A stretch of 64,000 nucleotides of DNA from Ilex aquifolium (GCA_951799425.1 OX637395.1:16850951-16914950), one strand, 5' to 3'. Shown: positions 46,773 to 57,866, numbered from the stretch's first letter. Made by a program: numbers and translations. The notes: generated from the letters alone by a model not told the origin.

Positions 46773-47359
46773 TGTAAAACCCGGGAAATTTTGAATTTTT
46801 TTTTAAAAGGGCAAAATGGTCATTTTGCCATTATAATGCAAAATTAAAATACGTGTTCTACAAACCTCGTATGACACAACGGACTTCGCCGTTGGACTCG
46901 TATCGCGGAATATAGTCACCATATCAAATTTCGTCGAATTCCGAGTTAAGTCAGATTTTTGCACGTCGTTCGAGGAGACTAGGTGGCGGATGACCTCACC
47001 GAGGTCCCTAAAAACGATAAAATCAAAATTTAATTATTTTTGATTAAAAGTTCAAATAAAATTAATTTGAACTTAACCCGTAATGTAATTAGTCGTTTCG
47101 GGACGAAATCGGATCCGATTAAGCGAAGGACACGTGGCGCGACGTGGGCCAAGTATTTAAAATTATAAATAAGTGTAAATATCTTAGAAAATCAGATTTT
47201 TAGCCCACTTGTGTTCTTGTTTGGCCGGCCAAGAGAGAGAGAAGAGAAAAAGAGAGAAAAACTCATTTTTCTTCAAGCTTTCTCCTTGATTTCTCGGAGT
47301 TCCGTCACTCGGAATCACTCGAGCCAAGAATGAAAGTTGCTCTACATGACTAGGGCTAC
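46773..47359 (+). repeat. 3' LTR of Tekay/Del-like element, left part
   Basis: Starts TGTAAAACCCGGGAAATTTT. It holds a TATA-like ttataaataag near 47164 and a transcribed gagagagagaagag stretch after 47225. It ends at ggctac, where the Athila-like LTR starts. No host gene is seen. Confidence 0.8.
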
Positions 47360-48894
47360 TGATGAGTGGGTTTTATACCTACGAATTGAGTACTTTCGGC
47401 TTGATGAAAGTGCAAGTTTTCAATTATTTTATGTTTACTTTTAATTGTTTTGTGTGTTTTGATGTTATTTTGTAGGAATCATTATTTGGAAGCAAACAAG
47501 ATCATTTGGAAGGAAACAAGGATTTGGAGGCTTAAAAGTTAAAGAAATCAAGGAGGTATTGGTGTTTGGTAACAAAGGCACTAGAACTAGCACCATCTGG
47601 TGGAAGTACCTCGGTTTTCCTCCATTTTGACCATGATCAACTCAGAATCTAGAAAAGGTCAAAACATGAAAGTTGTTGATCTGGATGTCTTCTGTATTGT
47701 GTCAAAATTTCAGCTCAATCCAACGGTTGGATCAAAAGTTATGGTGATTTTATGAAAACTGGTCCAGAGCTGAAAGCTTAAAAAAGGGAGGCGCGCCTAG
47801 GCGCCAAAACCAGCGCCCCTGCGCCAACATGCTGCTTATTCAGCGCCTTTTCAGCGCCTAGGCGCCGGTGTTGAAGTTGGACGCGAATTAGGACTCCTTT
47901 TTTACCCGAAATTGGACTCTAATGCCTCCTATGTGCTAGGGTTTGATGGGGGATATAAAAAGACTGACTTTGGGGGCTGAAGATATAGAAAAAAGACCAA
48001 GGAATAGAAGAAAATTGAAGGCAAGAATCGAAGAAACCGACACGAAGAAAATTGGACTTGAAGGCTAGAGAGGAGTTGAAGATTGCAACTAAGTTTTCAT
48101 TCTTTTCCCTTACTTTTACTTCTTGATTTTCTAAGATGTTGTTTAATTTGAAAAGGATGTTTTTCAATTACATTATGAACTAAATCTTTATTAAGGTTGC
48201 AACGGAACCTAATGTCTAGTTAAATTTATCTACTCTCGTTTCTAGTTCTTGTTGATCATATATAAGTTGTTTGTCATATTTTGTGTTTAATATATCATTG
48301 TTTGGCCATCAATTAATTTGATAACCTAGATGAAATTGGGAGATGAATTATAGGTTTAGATCTGAATATGATGACATGCGTCTGGTTAATTCTTCTTCGG
48401 ATTGAATTGCTGGGTTTGTGTATAGGATAGGAATATACCTATATGCCGTGTGTAACTTGTATGAGAGTTTGAACTTAATGAATCTATTCCAACTTATTTG
48501 GCATAGGAATATAGCAATTTAATTAGAAGAGATATGCTTATCTTACTATCGGAAGAGGTTTGATAAATACTTTTGAAGTCTCAGTTAACAATTCAATTTG
48601 ATCAATTAACTGGAAAGAGAGTGGGAAGATTTATACGAAGCATTAGGGGAAGTTGTAATCTTAACTTCTTTTATCCGTTAAACTCAATCTTTGATTATTA
48701 TATTTAGGTTTAGTCTTAAATTAGTAAATTCATAGTTTAATTCCTATCGTTTAAATAAAATCGAATTGATATAAAATTAGTATTTGAAAGTTATTAGCAA
48801 TAATTCTCCATGGGAACGATACTTTACTTATCACTTTATTACTTGTTGATCGTGTATACTTGCACGTAAATTGTCAATACCAAATTCGGACAAC
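47360..48894 (+). repeat. Athila-like LTR1
   Basis: TGATGAGTGGGTTTTATACC to gacaaca, about 1.53 kb, near-identical to LTR2 at 52988-54512. The main differences are scattered substitutions and an 11-base insertion near 47840 (an extra cagcgcctttt). Six bases (agtttt) separate it from the primer site at 48901. Confidence 0.9.
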
Positions 48895-48900
48895 AAGTTT

Positions 48901-48913
48901 TTGGCGCCGTTGC
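48901..48913 (+). other. Truncated primer-binding site (tRNA-Asp type)
   Basis: TGGCGCCGTTGCC matches the first 13 bases of the site complementary to tRNA-Asp used by Athila. It then jumps into integrase coding sequence instead of the leader. Confidence 0.85.
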
Positions 48914-49701
48914 CTACCAATGATGCAAAGGTGGTGTTAAATTTCCTCCGGAAAAACATCTTCACGAGGTTTGGTACACCGAGAGCAATCATTAGCGATG
49001 AAGGTATGCATTTTTGTAATAAATATTTTGCAGCCCTTCTTGCTAAATATGGAGTCACCCATAAGATTGCCACAGCTTATCACCCCCAAACCAGTGGCCA
49101 AGTTGAAGTTTCGAATAGAGAAGTGAAGCGGATTCTGGAGAAAATTTTTAATCCAACCCGAAAGGACTGGTCGAAGAAGCTAGATGATGCCTTGTGGGCC
49201 TATCGAACAACGTACAAAACGCCAATTGGAATGTCTCCATATCGGTTCGTGTATGGAAAAGCTTGTCATCTACCGGTGGAATTGGAGCATAGTGCATATT
49301 GCGCTATTCGGAAACTTAACTTTGACTTGCATGCAACGGGTGAGAAGCGTCTCTTGCAGTTGAATGAGATGGATGAGTTCCGTCTCCAAGCATACGAAAA
49401 CGCCAAGCTTTATAAAGAGAAGATAAAAATGTGGCATGATAAGAAAATCATTGAGCGAAAGTTTGAGCCGGGACAAGCTGTACTCCTCTTCAATTCGCGG
49501 TTAAAACTCTTCCCAGGTAAACTCAAATCAAGGTGGTCAGGGTCATTTATTGTTACTAAAGTGTTCCCGCATGGAGCAATTGAAGTCGAAGATTCCCACG
49601 CCAAGAGAAATTTTAAAGTGAACGGGCAAAGATTGAAGCACTATTGGGGTGGCGACATTGATCGCCAAAAGACTTCAATTACTCTCGCCAATCCGGAATA
49701 A
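48914..49701 (+). pseudogene. Athila-like integrase, C-terminal two thirds
   Basis: The frame begins inside the catalytic core ([50 protein letters not shown]) and runs to a normal stop after the RLKHYWGG region. The zinc finger and the first catalytic aspartate of the core are missing because of the internal deletion. The frame stays open back through the primer site and the LTR end to 48871, but no ATG starts it. From the junction on there is no stop or frameshift, so this part decayed little after the deletion. Confidence 0.85.
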
Positions 49702-50627
49702 AAACAGGGAGTAGTCAGGCTGATGACTATAAAATAAGCGCTATTTGGGAGGCAACCCAAAAATCTAATTTTTAATTTTTGTTTATGTCAATTTAATTTT
49801 AATTTTTTTTTAGTTTATTAGTACAAGTTTTTAATTAGTGTGTTAATTGCTTGTAGGCAGCGAGGATCGAAAAGAAACATCAATTAATGGAGTTTGATAA
49901 GTAAAAATAAGAGGAAAAGCAGAAAATCAGCGCCTAGGCGCCAATGGGTAGCGCCCCTGCGCGCCCAGGAAGATCCAGCCAGCGCCCCTGCGCTGCACTT
50001 CTGCCCCCACACCAGAGACCCAGCGCCTAGGCGCCATGGGCAGCGCCCTTGCGCGCCCAGACAGCTCCCCAACTGCTTAAAAACTGATCTCCATCCAGAT
50101 TTTCAGCATCCCAATCAGAAAAACAGCCTCTAACTTCAGATTTTCTGCATTCTGCACCTCAAAACCTGCTCTAAAATCAGAAAAACAGCATCCAAAATCA
50201 GATTTTCAGCTTCCAAACTCAGATTTTCAGCATCAACAATCAGTTTTTCTGCATTCTACACACCAAAAATTGATCCAAACTCAAATTTTTAGCATTCTAA
50301 ACATCAAAAATAGACCCCCCAAATACACTCCTACCACTACCACACAATTTCACACCTCTAAAAATACATACACACCACCTCTTTTTCATCCAAAAATTTC
50401 ACTCCATCATCTTGAATACCTCAAACCCCTTTCCACCAACATTCTTACATCTCAAGTGGCATCAATGAACATCAACTAGCAACAAGGGTTAGTCCATTCT
50501 CCACGGGTAAAGAACAAACTTGGCACTTTAAGGTGTTTGTTAAATTACCCAAGAGGGAACAAAGAGTTCCTAGCTACTTTGTGACCAAACTTTAGTTGTT
50601 GGGAGGGTTTATCATTACATATTCAAC
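49702..50627 (+). other. Spacer between integrase and the long ORF, with GC-rich palindromes
   Basis: Holds agcgcctaggcgcc at about 49929 and 50022, and agcgcccctgcgc-type variants between them, in otherwise AT-rich sequence. It then has several catcaaaaatcag-like words (50100-50300). The short open frames here are not conserved coding. Athila elements usually have a spacer here. Confidence 0.6.
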
Positions 50628-51842
50628 ATGTCTTCCAAATGCCAAAGAGGGGAAAACTCTAAATCTTCCAAGTCATACGACAAAAAGAGATTTGTTAGCG
50701 AAGCGGCATCGGAAAGATTTCATACGTGGTTGGTGAAAAAGGTATTGATTCCCGAACGTGGTCTTCGCCCAGATGAGACACATGATGGGTGTGTACACGA
50801 AATGATTATGGAGCGTGGTTGGTTCGATTTCACAGAACAACCGGAGGCCGCCGTAATCCCCATTGTCAAAGAATTTTATGCCAATGCCAAGGAGGCTGAC
50901 AACCATGTGGTTCAAGTCCGGGGAAAAGCAGTGTCATTTGACAAGAAAAGCATCAATGATTATTACAACATCGAAAACATACCCGATGATGATGAGTATA
51001 CGAAATATAAAACTGAAGAACCGGACTTGGATGAAGTGATCAAGTGTCTATATAAGCCGGGTGCTACGTGGACATTAAAGGGGTCAGAGAAGGCTCACTT
51101 TTCACATAGCGAGCTGAGCCGGTTTGGGAAGGCATGGTACTACTTTCTATGTGCTAAGTTGATGCCTTCCACACACTTTACTGAAATAATCCGTGAAAGG
51201 GCGGTATTGCTCTATTGCATAGTTACAGGAAAAACCATTAATGTGGGACAAGTTATTGCAGACTCAATCACAAAGGCTATTAAGAGCGGTTCAAATACCG
51301 GGCTGCCTCACCCATCCTTAATTTGCGGGCTATGTAAGAAAGCAAAGGTCACATGGAGTGCTGATGAAGTAGTTCAACAACCACACGTGCCAATTGATCA
51401 TCAAATCATTAGCCGTTTTAAAGTATGGAAGGGTGGTTTCTCCGAGCATAGGGGTGCCGGGTTTGTTATGGTGAATATGCCTCAAGAGTCTGGAGACCTA
51501 TCGGAGCCTCCTCAAACTGCAGCTGCTTCATCCCAGTCACCTATGGAGAGTCTAATTGATGAGATGCATGGATTGCGCCGAGAAACACAGGAGTTACACA
51601 GAGAGACACAAGAATTACATAGGGTCTCTCGACGCGAGTCTAGACGCAATGACCAACTTGCACATCGTTTGGACTCATTCATGGAGTACTCAACGAACTT
51701 CAATTCCTCACTCGTCCAGATGTTTACCAACTGTGGTTTCAACTCGGGCACATCTCCAGTACAGTTTCCTAGTCCACCTATGGTTCCCGAATACACTCCT
51801 GACTCAGCGGACGATGAGGACGCTGACAATGATGCGACCTAG
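50628..51842 (+). CDS. Intact Athila-type third ORF (putative plant transposon protein)
   Basis: A 404-residue frame opens with ATG at 50628 (MSSKCQRGENSKSSKSYDKK) and ends TAG at 51840-51842. The first 280 residues resemble the plant 'putative plant transposon protein' domain found between pol and the 3' LTR of Athila elements: FHTWLVKKVLIPERGL, MERGWFDFTEQ, VRGKAVSFDKKSINDYYNI, KAWYYFLCAKLMPSTHF, RAVLLYCIVTGKTINVG. A Gln/Glu-rich heptad segment follows, with the unit ETQELHR repeated. The tail is acidic. There is no signal peptide or clear membrane span in what I read, so an envelope role, as sometimes proposed for this position, is not supported here. Its function is unknown. It is the only long undamaged element ORF in the window. 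Confidence 0.75.
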   Translation: MSSKCQRGENSKSSKSYDKKRFVSEAASERFHTWLVKKVLIPERGLRPDETHDGCVHEMIMERGWFDFTEQPEAAVIPIVKEFYANAKEADNHVVQVRGKAVSFDKKSINDYYNIENIPDDDEYTKYKTEEPDLDEVIKCLYKPGATWTLKGSEKAHFSHSELSRFGKAWYYFLCAKLMPSTHFTEIIRERAVLLYCIVTGKTINVGQVIADSITKAIKSGSNTGLPHPSLICGLCKKAKVTWSADEVVQQPHVPIDHQIISRFKVWKGGFSEHRGAGFVMVNMPQESGDLSEPPQTAAASSQSPMESLIDEMHGLRRETQELHRETQELHRVSRRESRRNDQLAHRLDSFMEYSTNFNSSLVQMFTNCGFNSGTSPVQFPSPPMVPEYTPDSADDEDADNDAT

Positions 51843-51907
51843 CGAAGTCTCAGGGAAGTCCTCTGTCTTAATTTTTTCTACTCTATACATTGAGGACAAT
51901 GCTTAGT

Positions 51908-51922
51908 TTAAGTTTGGGGGTG
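51908..51922 (+). other. Internal polypurine-like motif
   Basis: tttaagtttgggggtg closely matches the motif before LTR2 (52971-52987); a third copy, taagtttggggg, is at 52261-52272. Plant gypsy elements may have extra internal tracts; a role here is inferred only. Confidence 0.55.
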
Positions 51923-52410
51923 TTTTCTTGTTTGCATTTGCATTATTAGGTTTGCATTTAGATAGCATATTTTTGCATGTTTTAGTACAACTTGAGCAAT
52001 GAGTTGATTGAATTTGATCATGGCCAATGATGAAATGGATTAATTGTTAATTCAAGGGAAATTGAGGAACATGTTCAGTTTGTAGTTTAACATACTAGTT
52101 GGTTTTACACTGTTTATGATCCGTTCATGCATGAGCACATATCTATCTGTTTGGTTAGTTATCATTTAGAGAATTTATTTGGCTAAGTGCTTGTGGGAGA
52201 TATCAGTGAAACTCTAGAAAATTTATTTAAGCATCATTCGAAGCAAGTTAGGCATTCATATAAGTTTGGGGGAAATATTGGTTATGATGAGATAGTATAA
52301 AAAAAAATTTGAGTTTTTGAAAAAAAAAATTATTTTGGTTTGATCCTTCATGAGTTAGAAAGAAAACAAAAAAAAAATAGGAAGACAAGAACAAGAAAGA
52401 GGCATGTGTT

Positions 52411-52569
52411 GAGAACGAGATGGAGCGTAAAACACACTCACTCATAAACACATGTTGAGAACGAGATGGAGCGTAAAACGCACTCGTTCAAAGAGAATGC
52501 AAGATGGAGCGTAAAACGCACTCGCTCAATAGGAAGTGAGATGGAGCATAAAATGCACTCACCGAATGA
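52411..52569 (+). repeat. Tandem array, four units of about 36-46 bp
   Basis: Units contain gagatggagcgtaaaacgca and ctcgttca-like ends with length and base variation, the last unit being most diverged (gagcataaaatgcactcacc). It lies between the long ORF and the polypurine tract, where Athila elements are often repetitive. Confidence 0.8.
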
Positions 52570-52970
52570 ATAAAAAGAGAGAAAAAGAGAGAGAAAAAAA
52601 AAATCTTTGTACCTTCTAGTTATATGTTTTGCCTTAACAAGCGGAGATTGATGTGAAACATAAGTTTATAGAGTTGATATTGAGTATCTTTTATGGAGCG
52701 CTTGACTACATAAATTTATCCGGGTGATAGCTAGTTTAAACAGTTAGAATATGCACATGTATTTAAAGGGTCATGAGCGGAGGCAAAATTAAGGAGTATG
52801 TTGAATTGATAGACTTTGCATTGTTTTGAAGTTTCCCATGAATTATTATGTGTTGTAACTTTTGGGGCCATTATTCAGATTCATATTAATCCATTGTTTG
52901 AGTATTTGGTTGTTAGAATTAATTTTTATAGTTTTTATTCTTAGTATTTTGCTTGACGACAAGCAAAGAT

Positions 52971-52987
52971 TTAAGTTTGGGGGTATT
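52971..52987 (+). other. Polypurine tract of the Athila-like element
   Basis: ttaagtttgggggtatt directly precedes LTR2 (TGATGAG). Confidence 0.85.
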
Positions 52988-54512
52988 TGATGAGTGAGTT
53001 TTATACCTACGAATTGAATACTTTCGGCTTGATGAAAGTGCAAGTTTTCAATTATTTTATGTTTACTTTTAATTGTTTTGTGTGTTTTCATGTTATTTTG
53101 TAGGAATCATTATTTGGAAGCAAACAAGATCATTTGGAAGGAAACAAGGATTTGGAGGCTTAAAAGTGAAAGAAATCAAGGAGGTATTGGTGTTTGGTAA
53201 CAAAGGCACCAGAACTAGCACCATCTGGTGGCAGTACTTTGGTTTTCCTCCATTTTGACCATGATCAACTCAGAATCTGGAAAAGTTCAAAACATGAAAG
53301 TTGTAGATCTGGGTGCCTTCTGTATTGTGTCAAAATTTCAGCTCAATCCAACGGTTGGATCAAAAGTTATGGCGATTTTATGAAAACTGGTCCAGAGTTG
53401 AAGGCTTAAAAAAGGGAGGCGCGCCTAGGCGCCAAAACCAGCGCCCCTGCGCCAACATGCTGCTTATTCAGCGCCTAGGCGCCGGTGTTGAAGTTGGATG
53501 CGAATTAGGACTCATTGTTTACCCGAAATTGGACTCTAATGCCTCCTATGTGCTAGGGTTTGATGGGGGATATAAAAAGACTGATTTTGGGGGCTGAAGA
53601 TATAGAAAAAAGACCAAGGAATAGAAGAAAATTGAAGGCAAAAATCGAAGAAACCGACACGAAGAAAATTGAACTTGAAGGCTAGAGAGGAGTTGAAGAT
53701 TGCAACTAAGTTTTCATTCTTTTCCCTTACTTTTACTTCTTCATTTTCTAAGATGTTGTTTAATTTGAGAATGATGTTTTTCAATTACATTATGAACTAA
53801 ATCTTTATTAAGGTTGCAACGGAACCTAATATCTAGTTAAATTTATCTACTCTCGTCTCTAGTTCTTGTTGATCATATATGAGTTGTTTGTCATATTTTG
53901 TGTTTAATATATAATTGTTTGGCCATCAATTAATTTGATAACCTAGATGAAATTGGGAGATGAATTCTAGGTTTAGATCTGAATATGATGACATGCGTCT
54001 GGTTAATTCTTCTTCGGATTGAATTGCTGGGTTTGTGTATAGGATAGGAATATACCTATATGTCGTGTGTAACTTGTATGAGAGTTTGAACTTAATGAAT
54101 CTATTCCAACTTATTTTGCATAGGAATATAGCAATTTAATTAGGAGAGATATGCTTATCTTACTATCAGAAGAGGTTTGATAAATACTTTTGAAGTCTCA
54201 GTTAACAATTCAATTTGATCAATTAACTGGAAAGAGAGTGGGAAGATTTATACGAAGCATTAGGGGAAGTTTTAATCTTAACTTCTTTTATCCGTTAAAC
54301 TCAATCTTTGATTATTAAATTTAGGTTTAGTCTTAAATTAGTAAATTCATAGTTTAATTCCTATTGTTTAAATAAAATCGAATTGATATAAAGTTAGTAC
54401 TTGAAAGTTATTAGCAATAATTTTTCGTGGGAACGATACTCTACTTATCACTTTATTATTTGTTGATCGTGTATACTTGCACGTAAATTGTCAATACAAA
54501 ATTCGGACAACA
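52988..54512 (+). repeat. Athila-like LTR2, shared by two internal regions
   Basis: TGATGAGTGAGTTTTATACC to gacaaca, about 1.53 kb. It follows a polypurine tract (as a 3' LTR does) and is followed by a primer site and gag (as a 5' LTR is). It includes ggcgcgcctaggcgcc and agcgcctaggcgcc palindromes at about 53419 and 53469. Confidence 0.9.
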
Positions 54513-54518
54513 AGTTTT

Positions 54519-54536
54519 TGACGCCGTTGCCGGGGA
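54519..54536 (+). other. Primer-binding site (tRNA-Asp type)
   Basis: TGACGCCGTTGCCGGGGA differs at the third base from the canonical site with TGGCGCC, which is kept at 48901 and, on the minus strand, at 61054-61073. Confidence 0.85.
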
Positions 54537-54642
54537 CTTATTCTAGTAACTATTTCAATATTAATTTCAATCAATTTGATCTTAGTTTAAACTTATTTAA
54601 TTTTCTGTTTTAATTGTTTTCGCAAGCATTCTTGAATTTTGT

Positions 54643-56145
54643 ATGCAAACACGATCTACAGGTCAGGAGCTACTGCCGTACGAACCAGAAATCGAAAGAA
54701 GGCTCCGAAACTTGCGAAAACAGAACCAAGAAGCTATGGCTGAGGAGGAACATAAATCGCTAAGGGATTATGCTATGCCGCTTGTGACGGAAATACAATC
54801 GAGCATTCGAAGGCCCGCAATTCAAGCAAATAATTTCGAGATCAAGCTGGGTACCATTCAAATGATTCAGAATTCAGTGCAGTTTGGGGGTTTGCCTACC
54901 GATGACCCAAACGATCACTTAATGAGTTTTTTGGAGATATGCGACACATTCCGATACAATGGGGTTTCTGAAGATGCAATTAGACTCCGACTTTTCCCTT
55001 TCTCACTTCGTGATAAGGCGGAGAGTTGGTTGCATTCATTGCCATCGGATTCTATTACTACGTGGTCAGAGTTAGCTCAAATATTCTTAGCTAAATTCTT
55101 TCCACCAGCTAAAACTACAAGGATGAGGAACGACATCACTTCATTCGCACAACATGATTCTGAGACTCTCTATGAAGCTTGGGAGCGATTCAAAGACTTA
55201 CTCCGAAAATGCTCTCACCATGGTATTCCTAATTGGTTGCAAGTTCAAACGTTCTACAACGGGTTGTTTAGTGCTACCCAAACCAGTATCAATGCAGCTG
55301 CAGGTGGGGCATTAATGGGGAAAAATTTCGATGAAGCATACGAGTTATTGGAGACGATGGCTGCCAACAATTATCAGTGGCCTTCTATAAGGATCAATCA
55401 GCCAAAGGTAGCAGGGATTTATGAAGTTGATGCAGTTACTGCATTGGCTGCACAGGTTGCTACGTTGTCAAAGAAGATTGATGCTCTAGGAGTTCAACCT
55501 ATTCAAAGTGTGGCAGTTGTATGTGAATTATGTGCAGGGAACCATCCAAGTGATCAATGTGCAATTAATCCAGAGTCGGTACAATACATTGGTAACCACA
55601 ACAGGCAGCAATATAGTAACAATTCCAACAATTATAACCCTGGTTGGAGGAATCATCCGAGTTTTTCTTGCAACAATAATCAAGCCCAATCCTCTGCTCC
55701 AAGACAATCATACCCACCAGGCTTTCAAAATCAAGCTCCACCACAGCAGGAAAAGAAGTCAAATTTGGAGGATTTATTTTCCAAGTATATAGCACAGAGT
55801 GAGACCAGGATGAACAGTCAGGAAGTATCAATTCGAAACCTGGAAAATCAAATGGGTCAGCTTGCTAATGCCATTAACAACCGACCTCAAGGAACTTTAC
55901 CTAGTGATACGAAAATCAATCCTAAGAGAGAAGCGAAGGAGCACTGCAAGGCTATTTCATTACGAAGTGGAAAAGAGCTATCTGAAGTTGCTAGTGGAAT
56001 TCCAAAACAATCATTTGGAGATGATAGTAGGGATGAGAATAGAGATAGCAAGAATGTGGAACATGCAAAGAAGGAAGAAGAGTTAGTGGTAAATTCCGAT
56101 GAAGGCAAGCAGAGTCTTATTGTGCCTCCCGTACCGTTTCCATAA
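54643..56145 (+). pseudogene. Athila-like Gag
   Basis: ATG 54643 opens a 500-codon frame with the retrotransposon gag domain: IKLGTIQMIQNSVQFGGL, DPNDHLMSFLEICDTFRYNG, RLRLFPFSLRDKAESWLHSL, FLAKFFPPAKTTRMRNDI. Then come a Cys-containing stretch (CELCAGNHPSDQC) and an Asn/Gln-rich part (NYNPGWRNHPSFSC). The frame ends at TAA 56143-56145 within PFP|RLQKKK, where related elements have Gln (CAA). Gag and the following protease are one polyprotein in this lineage, so this stop is a C-to-T nonsense change. Otherwise the frame is intact. Confidence 0.9.
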
Positions 56146-56148
56146 CGT

Positions 56149-57866
56149 TTGCAGAAAAAGAAATTAGATAAGCAGTTCTCAAAATTTTTGGAAGTATTCA
56201 AGAAGCTCCAAATTAATATCCCTTTTGCAGATGCATTGGAGCAGATGCCTAGTTATGTGAAATTTATGAAGGAAATTTTGTCAAGGAAGAGAAAACAAGA
56301 TGATTTTAAGACAGTGGCAGTCACTGGGGAGTGCAGTGCTATCCTTCAAAAGAAGCTACCACCAAAGCTCAAAGATCCGGGTAGCTTTACAATTTCATGC
56401 ACAATAGGCAGCCAGTTCTTCGGGAAAGCATTGTGTGACTTGGGAGCTAGTATTAACTTAATGTCGCTCTCAATTTATCAGCAATTGGGTTTGAATGAAG
56501 CAAAGCCTACCAATGTTACATTGCAATTAGCGGACATATCACTCACTTATCCAAGGGGCATAGTTGAAGATGTTCTAGTTAAAGTGGATAAGTTCATTTT
56601 TCCAGCTGATTTCATAGTTTTGGATTGTGAGGAAGATAGGGATGTACCTATAATTCTTGGGCAACCATTCTTGGCGACGGGAAGAACATTTATCGATGTA
56701 CAGAAAGGTGAGCTAACTATGCGAGTCCAAGATCAAGAGGTGACATTCAATGTATTTTCAGCTATGAAATTTCCTAAGGATGAAGAAGAATGTTTTCGAG
56801 TTGATTTGATGGAACATGCAGTAAATGAGATATTCGTAGAAAGCTGTCTCTCAGATCCCCTTGAGACATCACTGGTTAGTCCCACTGCTTCGGACTACCC
56901 AGCTCCTCTAGAGTATGTACAGTGGTTGAATGCTTCCCCACGGGTTGTCAAGTTTAGACAACAGTTTGAGACTTTGGATCAATCAGGAAGCTCTACTCGT
57001 GCAAAGTCATCTTTGGAAGAACCACCTATATTGGAGCTTAAATCTCTTCCAAATCATCTACGGTATGCGTATTTGGGTGACTCTTTTACTTTACCTGCTA
57101 TTGTTTCTGCTTCACTTGATGAATTTCAGGAAAGTAAGCTGCTGCGAGTCCTTCGTGAGTACAAAGCGGCTTTAGGATGGTCTATTGCAGATATTAAGGG
57201 CATTAGTCCCTCAATTTGTATGCACAAAATTCTGCTTGAAGATGATGCTAAGCCCGTGATTGAGTAACAACGCCGATTAAATCCTATCATGAAGGAGGTA
57301 GTCAAGAAAGAAATCATCAAGTGGTTGGATGCCGAAATCGTATACCCTATCTCAGACAGTTCGTGGGTTAGTCCAGTGCAATGTGTTCCGAAGAAATGAG
57401 GCATGACGGTAGTGTCCAATGAGAACAACGAGTTAATCCCAACAAGAACAGTGACTGGGTGGAGAGTATGTATGGATTATCGTGAACTCAACAAGGCAAC
57501 TCGAAAAGATCACTTCCCTCTACCATTCATTGATCAGATGCTTGACATATTGGCTGAGCATGTATTTTATTGTCTATTGGATGGTTATTCCGGCTATAAT
57601 CAGATTGCAATAGCACCCGAGGATCAGGAGAAGACTACATTTACCTGCCCCTATGGAACCTTTGCATTCCGGAGGATGCCGTTTGGATTATGCAACGCAC
57701 CTGCAACGTTTCAACGATGCATGATGGCAATATTCTCCGACATGGTCGAGCAAAATCTTGAGGTATTTATGGATGATTTTTCGGTATTTGGAGATAGCTT
57801 TGACCTATGTTTAGGAAACTTAACCCTTGTGTTGAAAAGATGTGTGGAAACAAACTTGGTGTTAAT
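56149..57866 (+). pseudogene. Athila-like protease and RT, broken and 3' truncated
   Basis: In the same frame as gag after the stop at 56143. Protease: CDLGASINLMSLSIYQQL (active site DLGAS), then RGIVEDVLVKVDKFIFPADF and IILGQPFLATG. RT: ALGWSIADIKGISPSICMHK, then stop TAA at 57265-57267, RRLNPIMKEVVKKEI, PKK then TGA near 57398, and GMTVVSNENNELIP. The catalytic domain follows with LLDGYSGYNQIAIAPEDQEK, MPFGLCNAPATFQRCMMAIF and FMDDFSVFGDSF. Coding matches end at ETNLVL near 57863, where the interrupted Tekay/Del LTR resumes. RNase H and integrase are missing. Two of the three nonsense changes fit C-to-T. Confidence 0.9.

Larger units (their letters stand above)
47360..57866 (+). mobile_element. 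Athila-like Ty3/gypsy element, rearranged, nested in the Tekay/Del LTR
   Basis: The order is abnormal: LTR1, 13 bases of primer site, integrase, long ORF, polypurine tract, LTR2, full primer site, gag, protease, RT, stop. The usual order has gag-protease-RT before integrase with one LTR at each end. So LTR2 is both the 3' LTR of a left unit that lost gag to RT and the 5' LTR of a right unit that lost everything after RT. The ends are at ggctac|TGATGAG (47359/47360) and ttaat|ctacgcg (57866/57867), where the interrupted LTR resumes. The base run ctac flanks both ends. Confidence 0.8.

Noticed and set aside
50628..51842. Retroviral envelope gene
   Set aside because: No signal peptide, furin-type site or transmembrane span is visible; the domain resembles the plant transposon-protein family.
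52411..52569. CRISPR-like array
   Set aside because: The units are adjacent tandem repeats without unique spacers, in a plant retrotransposon.
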